A stretch of 13,763 nt of DNA from Coxiellaceae bacterium. GTDB taxonomy: Bacteria > Pseudomonadota > Gammaproteobacteria > Coxiellales > Coxiellaceae. The stretch lies in the NCBI GenBank assembly GCA_014238325.1, contig JABABH010000229.1, forward strand, positions 1-13,763. The letters are read 5' to 3'. Below, in pieces: positions 7,537-13,763 of the stretch. Position 1 is the stretch's first letter, and the number at the start of each line of letters is the position of its first letter. The notes below the pieces were generated by a model. The model was not told where the DNA came from. It ran no database searches and saw nothing but the letters and a program-made list of their open reading frames with translations. The translations under genes and the position numbers were made by a program.

Positions 7537-7587
7537 ATGATGGTGACCAGGTTTCATATGTCTATCCATCCTAACGAAGCTGCTTAG
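7537..7587 (+). CDS. Candidate 16-residue leader ORF upstream of the epimerase gene
   Basis: TAAGGAG (7529-7535) precedes tandem codons ATG-ATG-GTG at 7537-7545, giving a 16-residue frame (MMVTRFHMSIHPNEAA) that stops with TAG at 7587. The Shine-Dalgarno is stronger than that of most genes here, with the second ATG at 4 bases and the GTG at 7 bases. No product family is recognised; it may be chance. The following 76 bases lead to the epimerase ATG. Confidence 0.25.
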   Translation: MMVTRFHMSIHPNEAA

Positions 7588-7663
7588 TGATAGTATCGAC
7601 TCCTTATCTTGTCTATTATATGTGATTGTACTTGAAAATGCTGGGAAAAATAGAGGCGATAGG

Positions 7664-8599
7664 ATGCGATTAGTGATTGCGGGCGGGAGTGGTTTTATCG
7701 GTCGCCATTTGGCTGACTATTATTTAGCAAAAGGAGCCTCGGTGCTGATCATTGGCCGCTCATTACCGAAAATTCATGCGCGGTTTGGTTCGCAGGTAGA
7801 GGCGGTAGATTGGAAGCGTATTCATGTTGATGGCAAAGTGATGCTGTCTCGGGCAGACTTGGTCGTGAATCTCACAGGCGCAGGCATTGCTGATCAGCGA
7901 TGGTCTAATCGCCGTAAGGCTTTGATTTTAAAAAGCCGACTTGAAAGCACGCAGTGTTTAGCGCGGGTTTGTGCTGAACTTGGGAGGCGTTCCCCGCCTT
8001 TATTTAATGCCAGTGCTATCGGGATTTATGGCTTACAACCATCACGGCCAGGTATACTGCCATCGGCGCTTGATGAATATTCCAGCCTTTCTCATACAGC
8101 GCATGATTTTTCTTCAGAAGTGGTGCATCAGTGGGAGGAGGCAACAGCATTGGCGCGTGAGGCGGCAGTGCGGGTCCTCCATTTACGTTTTGCCCCCGTA
8201 TTAGGTTCATCGGGCGGGGTGCTAGCTCGGATGATTCCGCTATTTAAGCTGGGATTAGGGGGAAGAGTGGGATCTGGCCACCAGCCTTTTTCTTGGGTAA
8301 GTATAGCGGACGTATGTCGAGCCATTGATTTTCTGTTTCATCATCCGAGTATCGATGGCCCCGTGAATATCGTCTCTCCTCACACCATCACGCAATTTGA
8401 GTTTGCGAAACATTTGGCGCATTTCTTGCATCGGCCTATGTGTGTTAGGATGCCCTCGATAGTCATCAAGGGTTTATGGGGGCAGATGGGGGAGGAATTG
8501 TTGTTGCATGGTCAACATGTGCATCCTACCGTCTTACTGCGCCATGGTTTTACCTTTTGCTATCCAAAGATTGAGCAAGCGTTGCAATACGTGCTTTGA
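7664..8599 (+). CDS. TIGR01777-family NAD(P)-binding epimerase (SDR39U1/YfcH type)
   Basis: Extended short-chain dehydrogenase-like protein; the substrate is unknown for the family. The start MRLVIAGGSGFIGRHL contains the Rossmann GGSGFIG. NLTGAGIADQRWSNRRKALILKSRLEST is the family hallmark, followed by NASAIGIYG (the SDR Ser-x-x-x-Tyr-Gly region), LRFAPVLGSSGGVLARM and FSWVSIADVCRAI. The C-terminal DUF1731 segment is present (VRMPSIVIKGLWGQMGEELLLHGQHVHP). I chose ATG 7664 (311 residues): AGAGG at 7652-7656 lies 7 bases upstream and the Rossmann motif starts at once. The frame continues upstream to a GTG at 7622 but those residues fit no family member. It is transcribed away from the thioesterase gene. 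Confidence 0.92.
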   Translation: MRLVIAGGSGFIGRHLADYYLAKGASVLIIGRSLPKIHARFGSQVEAVDWKRIHVDGKVMLSRADLVVNLTGAGIADQRWSNRRKALILKSRLESTQCLARVCAELGRRSPPLFNASAIGIYGLQPSRPGILPSALDEYSSLSHTAHDFSSEVVHQWEEATALAREAAVRVLHLRFAPVLGSSGGVLARMIPLFKLGLGGRVGSGHQPFSWVSIADVCRAIDFLFHHPSIDGPVNIVSPHTITQFEFAKHLAHFLHRPMCVRMPSIVIKGLWGQMGEELLLHGQHVHPTVLLRHGFTFCYPKIEQALQYVL

Positions 8600-8649
8600 C
8601 AGCTATGGCTGTTCCATGGCATAACGCTACGGGGTGACTGCAGTGCATA

Positions 8650-8664
8650 CATGCGTCACGCATG
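8650..8664. repeat. Perfect 15-base palindrome CATGCGT-C-ACGCATG
   Basis: Two 7-base arms around a single C, 51 bases after the epimerase stop and 20 bases before the repeat. It could be an operator-like site for a dimeric protein or part of a weak 3' structure; no T-run follows, so it is not a standard terminator. No second copy was noticed in the window. Confidence 0.4.
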
Positions 8665-8684
8665 GCGCCCTATATTTGGCGGCA

Positions 8685-8825
8685 TATACCGCTCGTGCCT
8701 GAAGATGCGAAGTGGGTTATTGCGAGCGGTATACCTTTGTTTGGATGGCTGGCGAAAAATAAATGTTCGCTCAGCCACTTAAGGAGAAAATCGCGGTTTT
8801 CCCCTTAAGCATCCCCATCGCGATG
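8685..8825 (+). repeat. Right copy of the 141-bp structured repeat, opposite orientation to the left copy
   Basis: Matches the reverse complement of 1-141 with 6 differences and no gaps. Hairpin A pairs 8685-8695 with 8723-8733 (TATACCGCTCG and complement). Hairpin B pairs 8778-8790 with 8797-8809 around the loop TCGCGG, with one A-C mismatch shared by both copies. The palindrome CATCGCGATG closes it at 8816-8825. Four of the six differences lie outside the stems; the other two are partners in hairpin B (8788 and 8799) and keep the pair (C-G in the left copy, A-T here). It sits entirely between genes, with no evident target-site duplication. Confidence 0.85.
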
Positions 8826-8828
8826 AGT

Positions 8829-8860
8829 CGCTTCAAGGGCATGCTTCGCATCTTGAAGTG
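8829..8860 (+). repeat. Hairpin following the repeat, probably its distal part
   Basis: CTTCAAG (8831-8837) pairs with CTTGAAG (8852-8858), extended by a G-U and a C-G pair, with a 14-base loop. The segment CTTCGCATCTT (8844-8854) is also the exact complement of AAGATGCGAAG (8702-8712) inside hairpin A, so an alternative long-range fold could join the two ends of the element. Whether the left copy also has this part cannot be seen because the window begins there. Confidence 0.55.
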
Positions 8861-8881
8861 GGATGGGTATATCATTGATAA
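8853..8881 (+). promoter_or_regulatory. Candidate sigma70 promoter of pfp, overlapping the repeat hairpin
   Basis: TTGAAG (8853-8858) and TGATAA (8876-8881) are 17 bases apart. Transcription would start near 8888, leaving a leader of about 18 bases that carries AGGAAG 5 bases before the pfp ATG. The -35 box is the right arm of the hairpin at 8829-8860. Both boxes are imperfect, so this is a candidate only. Confidence 0.4.
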
Positions 8882-8905
8882 AAGAGAAATACATAGGAAG
8901 CGATT

Positions 8906-10162
8906 ATGGCTCATAATATTTTTTATGCGCAATCGGGCGGCCCCACCGCCGTGATTAATGCGACTGCATGCGGAGTCATCCAAGCCGCTCGTCGATGCGA
9001 TGATATTAACAAAGTGCTCGTGGGGAAAAACGGTATTATAGGTGGCTTAACAGAAGAAATGATTGATACGAGCTTGGAGTCAGCGGCAGATATTGAAGCC
9101 CTGCGTTATGCACCTGGCAGTGCTTTTGGATCCTGTCGTTATAAATTAAAAGATATAGGTAATGGAATAGATGAATATGCACGTTTAATCGAGGTATTTA
9201 AACAGCATGATATTCGATATTTTTTATATAACGGTGGGGGAGATTCTCAAGACAGCGTCAATAAAATTTTCAAAATGAGTCAGAAGATGCAATATCCATT
9301 GACCTGCATCGGCATTCCTAAAACCATTGATAATGATTTATTATTAACAGACACCTGCCCAGGATTTGGTTCAGTAGCTAAATATGTCGCTATTTCCACG
9401 CAGGAGGCTGCCTATGATGTGCGTGGTATGGCAGCATCTTCAACACAAGTCTTTATTTTAGAAGTGATGGGACGGCATGCCGGTTGGATCGCGACCGCGG
9501 CTGGTTTAGGGAAAACACTAGAAAATGATCCACCGCATATCTTGTTATTGCCAGAAATTGCTTTCGAGTCAGCCTCATTTTTGAGGAAAGTCAAAGATAC
9601 GGTGGAGAACACGGGTTATTGCGTGATTGTGGCTTCAGAAGGCATTCGCTATGCTAACGGCGATTTTGTATCAGAGTCGGGGGCGTGCGATATGTTTGGT
9701 CATGAACGCTTAGGTGGTGTCGCTCCGCTTTTGGCGACCCTAGTACATGATCATTTGCATTATAAATATCACTGGGCAGTTGCTGATTATTTACAACGTG
9801 CGGCCCGTCATATTGCCTCACAAACCGATCTAGAACAGTCTTACCAGCTTGGGGTTGCTGCAGTAGAATACGCCCTTCAGGGTAAAACGGGTGTCATGTT
9901 ATCCATTACACGCAAAACGGAGTCGCCTTATACCTGGGGCATTGATACGGTTCCCTTAGACAAAGTAGCTAATGCAGAACGCAAAGTTCCCAGACATTAT
10001 ATCAGTGAGGATGGGTTTAGTATGACAGAGGATTGTCGTCGTTATTTATTACCTTTAATTCAAGGTGAAGCTTATCCGCCTTATAAAAATGGCCTACCGC
10101 AATATGTGTCTTTAAAAAATCAACTTATTGAAAAAAAATTAGTCGAGGCATTTCCCATTTGA
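8906..10162 (+). CDS. pfp: Pyrophosphate-dependent 6-phosphofructokinase
   Basis: Reversibly phosphorylates fructose 6-phosphate to fructose 1,6-bisphosphate with PPi instead of ATP, in the cytosol. Its 418 residues fit the longer PFK branch. SGGPTAVINA (10-19) is the phosphate loop. In NGGGDSQDS (109-117) Asp113 takes the place of the Gly that ATP enzymes use to admit ATP, and in PKTIDND (138-144) Lys139 replaces the Gly of ATP-PFK; both are recognised PPi-use determinants. MGRHAGW (188-194) binds the sugar phosphate. AGGAAG lies 5 bases before the ATG. It is preceded by the repeat region and followed 62 bp later by the PPxY protein gene on the same strand; no terminator is seen between them. 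No other glycolytic gene is nearby. Confidence 0.94.
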   Translation: MAHNIFYAQSGGPTAVINATACGVIQAARRCDDINKVLVGKNGIIGGLTEEMIDTSLESAADIEALRYAPGSAFGSCRYKLKDIGNGIDEYARLIEVFKQHDIRYFLYNGGGDSQDSVNKIFKMSQKMQYPLTCIGIPKTIDNDLLLTDTCPGFGSVAKYVAISTQEAAYDVRGMAASSTQVFILEVMGRHAGWIATAAGLGKTLENDPPHILLLPEIAFESASFLRKVKDTVENTGYCVIVASEGIRYANGDFVSESGACDMFGHERLGGVAPLLATLVHDHLHYKYHWAVADYLQRAARHIASQTDLEQSYQLGVAAVEYALQGKTGVMLSITRKTESPYTWGIDTVPLDKVANAERKVPRHYISEDGFSMTEDCRRYLLPLIQGEAYPPYKNGLPQYVSLKNQLIEKKLVEAFPI

Positions 10163-10224
10163 TCGAGTTGATATACCCATATCGTATGTATTTTTAAATC
10201 ACCAACCGTCATATAAGGAAAATA

Positions 10225-10761
10225 ATGGAATCAAGACAAGAACCCCATCCTGTGTATTCAGAAGCATCTCAGAATGACGATGACAACTCTAGAGTTCATT
10301 CAATGCCTCATGTGCCTGATGTGTCAGTAGATCCTCCGCGTAGCTCTATTCTGAGAGATGTCGTCAACCAGATAGTTACGCTGCTCTTCACAAGCCCCTT
10401 TTTAGATCTAGCGTTTTATGGTTTTCCATTAGTAGTAAAGCTAAAATCAATAATGAAAGAGGGATGTCTGATCTGGCGTCGCGACATAGATCGATGGGCG
10501 TTACCAGTAAGCGTTCCATTAGATTCCTCTAATTTCGTTATGCAACAACGCCCTGTCACACTTGAAGCTATAGGAAATGAGAGTGACGGCCATCAATCTG
10601 ATGATGATGTGGTGATGGGTGGAGAGCCTCCTTCATATGACGATGCAGTGATGGGTGGAGAGCCTCCTTCATATGCATCCCTGTTTCCACGCTCTGGTCG
10701 ACAAGACGAGAATCCAGTTGAGCCAGGAAAGCGTGATGCTCATATTTTTCAGTTACAATAA
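10225..10761 (+). CDS. Hypothetical protein with two PPxY motifs and a hydrophobic segment (possible secreted effector)
   Basis: No family recognised. The 178 residues divide into: a polar acidic N-terminus (1-42); a hydrophobic stretch about 46-72, long enough for one membrane span or a hairpin and flanked by basic residues (KLKSIMK, WRRDIDR); a middle region with Trp and Pro; and a disordered acidic C-terminus. Within the last part a 12-residue unit, DD(V/A)VMGGEPPSY, occurs twice head to tail (127-138, 139-150), placing PPSY at 135-138 and 147-150; the second reads PPSYASL. PPxY is the ligand of WW domains, which are common in eukaryotes (Nedd4/Itch ligases, YAP) and rare in bacteria. There is no N-terminal signal peptide. 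AAGGAA lies 4 bases before the ATG, so it looks expressed. It ends 25 bp from the stop of the opposing permease gene. A role as a host-directed effector is inferred, not shown. Confidence 0.75.
   Translation: MESRQEPHPVYSEASQNDDDNSRVHSMPHVPDVSVDPPRSSILRDVVNQIVTLLFTSPFLDLAFYGFPLVVKLKSIMKEGCLIWRRDIDRWALPVSVPLDSSNFVMQQRPVTLEAIGNESDGHQSDDDVVMGGEPPSYDDAVMGGEPPSYASLFPRSGRQDENPVEPGKRDAHIFQLQ
10603..10674 (+). repeat. Two tandem 36-bp units encoding the PPxY repeat
   Basis: Units 10603-10638 and 10639-10674 match at 33 of 36 positions; the last 27 bases of each are identical. All differences are in the first three codons (GAT-GAT-GTG versus GAC-GAT-GCA). Because even synonymous positions are unchanged, the duplication looks recent or kept alike by gene conversion. 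The copy number is in frame, so gains or losses would change the number of PPxY motifs without breaking the gene. Confidence 0.9.
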
Positions 10762-10786
10762 AAGTGATTTTAATACCTATTGCGGC

Positions 10787-11950
10787 TTATAGAATGTCAT
10801 CTTCGCTGACTGGATCATGGTGGTATGTGGATGCTTGATCTGGCATAGATCTGTTAACAGTGGTGTGTACTTGTGGCCAAGCGTATAAGATCGTTTTGAG
10901 CGCGGTCGCTAGTGGAATTGCAAAAAATACGCCCCAAAATCCCCATAGTCCTCCAAAGATTAAGACTGATAAGATAATAACAACGGGATGCAGTGCCATC
11001 GCTTCTGAAAATAATAAAGGAACAATCAGATTTCCATCGAATGTGATAATAATCCCTAACGTTAACATGGCATAGGCAAAATGCGCGGATAATCCCCACT
11101 GCATTAAGCCTATAATTGTAAATGGAATGATGACCATAAGCGCGCCAACATAAGGGATGATGACCGAGATGCCTAGTGCAAAGCCAAGCAGAAAGGCATA
11201 GCGCAAACCTAAGCAATTAAAAGCGATGCTCGCAATGATGGTGACAATGATGATTTCGAGCACGCGTCCGCGCACATAGGCTCCAATTTGCTGATGAATT
11301 TGATGCGAGATATTACGCATCAGTCCTTGGCGCTTTGGTAAATAACGACTAATCCATTGAGTGATAGCGCTGCCATCTTTTAAAAAGAAAAACACCAGTA
11401 AAGGGATAAGGACAAGGTATAAAATACTTTGAATTAAGCTCGGAATGGTGGCCAAGGATAAGGATAAAATTAACTTTCCGATATGAGCTGATTGTTTTTG
11501 CAAGTAGGTGCCGACTTGAATAAAGGGATCATAATGGTTAGGAAACAATTTTGGATAGCGATTAATAATAGTTGTGGTCCAGATTTCTCCCTTTCTAAGG
11601 GCGAGCGGTAATTCGTGCATCAGAGCGGTGAGCTGTTTCCACAAGATGGGTAGTAAGAAAAATAGTACTAAGATGAGTAAACCTAGAAAGCTTAAGTAAA
11701 CTATGGTTACAGCTAATGTATTTGGGACATGCCATTTTCGCAAATATTGCACGGGTGATCGTAGCAGATAGGCGATAATGACGCTGGTGATGATGGGTAA
11801 CAAGAATTGACTGAAGCATTTGAATAAGATAAAGCCAATAACCAGCGTAAATAATAAAGCAATGGCATCCGGATCAGAGAAATTGCGATATATCCAATTG
11901 GAGGTTATGTTAAAAATAGAACGCAGAGAAGTGTGTCGAGGTTGAGGCAT
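10787..11950 (-). CDS. AI-2E/PerM family membrane permease
   Basis: Integral inner-membrane protein of 387 residues with about eight hydrophobic helices. Family signatures are visible: paired N-terminal helices (IALLFTLVIGFILFKCF and LLPIITSVIIAYLLRSPV), the central soluble part, FFLKDGSAI, YVRGRVLEIIIVTIIASIAF, the conserved ISVIIPYVGALMVIIP and a C-terminal VFFAIPLATALKTIL. Members include TqsA (autoinducer-2 export) and sodium/proton antiporters, so the substrate cannot be told from sequence. The ATG at 11950 has AAGGAA 11 bases upstream, a rather long spacing. It follows ribH by 59 bp on the same strand and may be transcribed with the rib genes; no terminator is seen in that gap. Confidence 0.92.
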   Translation of the reverse strand: MPQPRHTSLRSIFNITSNWIYRNFSDPDAIALLFTLVIGFILFKCFSQFLLPIITSVIIAYLLRSPVQYLRKWHVPNTLAVTIVYLSFLGLLILVLFFLLPILWKQLTALMHELPLALRKGEIWTTTIINRYPKLFPNHYDPFIQVGTYLQKQSAHIGKLILSLSLATIPSLIQSILYLVLIPLLVFFFLKDGSAITQWISRYLPKRQGLMRNISHQIHQQIGAYVRGRVLEIIIVTIIASIAFNCLGLRYAFLLGFALGISVIIPYVGALMVIIPFTIIGLMQWGLSAHFAYAMLTLGIIITFDGNLIVPLLFSEAMALHPVVIILSVLIFGGLWGFWGVFFAIPLATALKTILYAWPQVHTTVNRSMPDQASTYHHDPVSEDDIL

Positions 11951-12009
11951 AGCAGTTACGGTTCCTTATCTTGAGGAATGATGTGATCAAGACAGCAGTA
12001 TAGATGCTT

Positions 12010-12462
12010 TTATGTGTTGAGCTGTTTCAGGGTGGAGACCATCGTCAATGCCGTTTGCATAGCTTCTCGCCCTTTATTGCTATGTTCTCCATTCGCACGG
12101 ACTTTTGCTTGTTCGAGTGTATGGGTGGTTAAAATACCAAAGACTATGGGCAGGTTGAAAGTTAATGCGATTTTCTGGCACCCGTAGCTGACTTGCTGGC
12201 AGACATAATCATAATGATCTGTTTCGCCACGAATCACCGCACCCAAGCCGATGATGGCAGAATACTGAGATGTTTGTGCTAAAACCTGTGTGACGAGTGG
12301 AATTTCCACAGCACCGGGTACCCAAACTGTATTCACCGCATCCTGCTGGGCCGGATATTGTGCTTTAAAGTATTGGGTGGCTTCCGCTAACAAGATTTCT
12401 GTAATGCTGATATGAAAACGGCTGACCACGATCCCAATTTTAAGGCAATCAGGATGGTTCAT
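12010..12462 (-). CDS. ribH: 6,7-dimethyl-8-ribityllumazine synthase
   Basis: Condenses the RibA-derived pyrimidine with the RibB product 3,4-dihydroxy-2-butanone 4-phosphate to lumazine, the penultimate step of riboflavin synthesis; forms cytosolic pentamers or larger shells. 150 residues, the family size. IGIVVSRFHISITEILL (9-25), WVPGAVEIPL (47-56), GAVIRGETDHYDYV (74-87) with catalytic His83, and the C-terminal PIVFGILTTHTLEQAKVRA and NKGREAM are all present. The start lies 14 bp inside the end of ribBA, with AAGGGGG about 8 bases before the ATG. The partner riboflavin synthase gene (ribE) and nusB, often near, are not in the window. Confidence 0.96.
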   Translation of the reverse strand: MNHPDCLKIGIVVSRFHISITEILLAEATQYFKAQYPAQQDAVNTVWVPGAVEIPLVTQVLAQTSQYSAIIGLGAVIRGETDHYDYVCQQVSYGCQKIALTFNLPIVFGILTTHTLEQAKVRANGEHSNKGREAMQTALTMVSTLKQLNT

Positions 12463-13735
12463 ACACGAGCCCCCTTAAGTCATTGGGTATATTGAGTATA
12501 TGGCCCATTTTTTCTTGCTTCGTTTTTAAGTACCGCATATTATCCGGTGTACATTTTGCGTGCAATGGAATCCGCTGGTTGATACGAATACCGCATCCTT
12601 GTAAATAGGATACTTTTTTAGGGTTATTGGTGAGCAGATCAATATGGATGATATTGAGCTGGTGTAGTATATCAGCAGCTAATTTATAATCCCGCGCATC
12701 GGCCGGAAAGCCTAGATGATGATTGGCTTCTACGGTGTCAAGTCCCTGATCTTGTAAGGCATAAGCGTTAATTTTATTGCTCAGGCCAATGCCCCTTCCT
12801 TCTTGTCTGAGATAAATCAAGAGACCGCTTTGTTCACTGATCTGTTCTAGGGCATGATGCAGTTGGTCTCCGCAGTCGCAGCGAGTCGATTGAAAGACGT
12901 CTCCGGTGAGGCACTCTGAATGTATGCGCGTGAGACAAGGACGGGTTAAATCGAGTCCTTTGCTGATCAGCGCAACATGTTCAAAGGCTTGGTGGTGGAG
13001 GCGGAAAGTTTTTACCAAGAACTGTGCGTGGTATTGCGTAGGTAATTGCGCCATACTCGACTCTTGTAGGAGCGGTGTTTCTGTGATTGTATGTGGTGCT
13101 TGGCTGTCCGATATGACGTTAGCTTTACGGTAGTCAATGATGTCTTGCATGCTGACCATAGGAAGTTTCCATGCTTCAGCATACTCTGCTAATTGTGGGG
13201 GGCGTGCCATGGTCCCGTCTTCACTCAGAATTTCACAGAGCACAGCGGCTGGCTTGAGGCCAGCTAATCGGCACAAATCTACGCTACCCTCTGTATGTCC
13301 ACGACGGGTGAGTACTCCGCCGGGTTGAGCTTTCAGGGGGAACATATGTCCAGGCATACGAATATCATGAGGCCCACTGTCAGGATCAATCGCTACCTTG
13401 ATCGTATGGGCACGATCTTGTGCTGAAATCCCGGTGGTCACCCCGTGTGCTGCTTCAATGGGTACACCATAGGCGGCAGTCGTGTTATGAGGGGGATGGG
13501 TGCTGGGTAGCATGGGAATAGCAAGGCGGTTAAATACTTCCTGGGTGGTAGGTAAGCAAATCAAGCCTCTGCCGTATTGCGTCATAAAATTAATCGTCTC
13601 AGGGGTAATCAATTCTGCTGGTGCAATGAGATCGCCTTCATTTTCTCGCGAGGCATCGTCAACAAGGATGGCCATTTTACCCTGTTGAAACGCAGCAAGT
13701 GCTGCCGAAACTCTATCAGTGTACGATGTGCTCAT
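12449..13735 (-). CDS. ribBA: Bifunctional 3,4-dihydroxy-2-butanone-4-phosphate synthase / GTP cyclohydrolase II
   Basis: Makes both precursors of riboflavin. With the ATG at 13735 it has 428 residues. The N-terminal RibB domain (about 1-200) shows VDDASRENEGDLI (25-37) for substrate/metal binding, GLICLP (57-62) and TRRGHTEGSVDLCRLAG. The C-terminal RibA domain has the zinc site in CLTGDVFQSTRCDC (Cys275, Cys286, Cys288), YLRQEGRGIGL and LLTNNPKKV. In many proteobacterial fusions the RibA half is degenerate; here every signature I can check is kept, so both activities are expected. A GTG at 13744 would add three residues; neither start has a strong Shine-Dalgarno. It overlaps ribH by 14 bp. 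Only 28 bases upstream are visible, so the presence of an FMN riboswitch cannot be judged. Confidence 0.96.
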   Translation of the reverse strand: MSTSYTDRVSAALAAFQQGKMAILVDDASRENEGDLIAPAELITPETINFMTQYGRGLICLPTTQEVFNRLAIPMLPSTHPPHNTTAAYGVPIEAAHGVTTGISAQDRAHTIKVAIDPDSGPHDIRMPGHMFPLKAQPGGVLTRRGHTEGSVDLCRLAGLKPAAVLCEILSEDGTMARPPQLAEYAEAWKLPMVSMQDIIDYRKANVISDSQAPHTITETPLLQESSMAQLPTQYHAQFLVKTFRLHHQAFEHVALISKGLDLTRPCLTRIHSECLTGDVFQSTRCDCGDQLHHALEQISEQSGLLIYLRQEGRGIGLSNKINAYALQDQGLDTVEANHHLGFPADARDYKLAADILHQLNIIHIDLLTNNPKKVSYLQGCGIRINQRIPLHAKCTPDNMRYLKTKQEKMGHILNIPNDLRGLVYEPS

Positions 13736-13763
13736 GAGTATCACTCGATTGTAAGGCGTTAAA

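Larger units (their letters stand above)
8600..8905. other. Gene-free stretch between the epimerase gene and pfp
   Basis: These 306 bases contain no convincing gene. They hold a short stem-loop region and a perfect 15-base palindrome (8650-8664), the right copy of the 141-bp repeat (8685-8825), a following hairpin (8829-8860), a candidate pfp promoter and the pfp ribosome binding site (AGGAAG, 8895-8900). Short frames cross the region on both strands but have no family resemblance. Confidence 0.8.

Noticed and set aside
8763..8954. Plus-strand frame through the right repeat (MFAQPLKEKIAVFPL...)
   Set aside because: It runs from the repeat into pfp, has no Shine-Dalgarno, and differences between repeat copies change amino acids while preserving the hairpin, which argues for structure and not coding.
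10762..10786. Search for a bidirectional terminator between the PPxY gene and the convergent permease gene
   Set aside because: No inverted repeat with a T-run is visible in the 25-bp gap.
13736..13763. FMN riboswitch upstream of ribBA
   Set aside because: Only 28 bases upstream are in the window, too few to judge.

Overview
The window looks like chromosomal DNA of a gammaproteobacterium, most likely an intracellular or host-associated member of the Legionellales (Legionella/Coxiella-type). That placement is an inference from gene content: a PPi-dependent phosphofructokinase, a DedA-PAP2-LssY fusion, a short cysteine-rich L,D-transpeptidase, a fused RibBA, an Rpn-family transposase remnant, and a small protein with eukaryote-style PPxY motifs. 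No rRNA or other strong taxonomic marker is present.

Layout from left to right. Positions 1-141 hold one copy of a structured repeat, which runs into the remnant of an Rpn-family nuclease/transposase gene (143-613). purD (788-2059) and a secreted L,D-transpeptidase (2241-2945) follow on the plus strand. Facing them is a minus-strand block: a DedA/PAP2/LssY membrane protein (2967-5087), lipA, lipB and an acyl-CoA thioesterase (to 7459). Back on the plus strand come an NAD(P)-dependent epimerase (7664-8599), a second repeat copy in opposite orientation (8685-8825), pfp (8906-10162) and a PPxY protein (10225-10761). The right end is a minus-strand block: ribBA, ribH and an AI-2E/PerM family permease.

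Most genes are housekeeping: purine synthesis (purD), lipoate synthesis and attachment (lipB-lipA, overlapping by 11 bp), riboflavin precursor synthesis (ribBA-ribH, overlapping by 14 bp), reversible PPi-driven glycolysis (pfp), and envelope or lipid turnover (L,D-transpeptidase, PAP2 fusion).

Two parts are accessory-like. The first is the pair of 141-bp repeats, about 96% identical and inverted relative to each other. They flank about 8.5 kb, fold into hairpins with a paired compensatory base change, and one of them may supply the -35 box of pfp. The second is the 178-residue protein at 10225-10761. It has a hydrophobic segment and a recently duplicated 12-residue unit that ends each time in PPSY, the ligand type for WW domains of eukaryotic Nedd4-type ubiquitin ligases. 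It is the best candidate here for an undescribed function, possibly a secreted effector.
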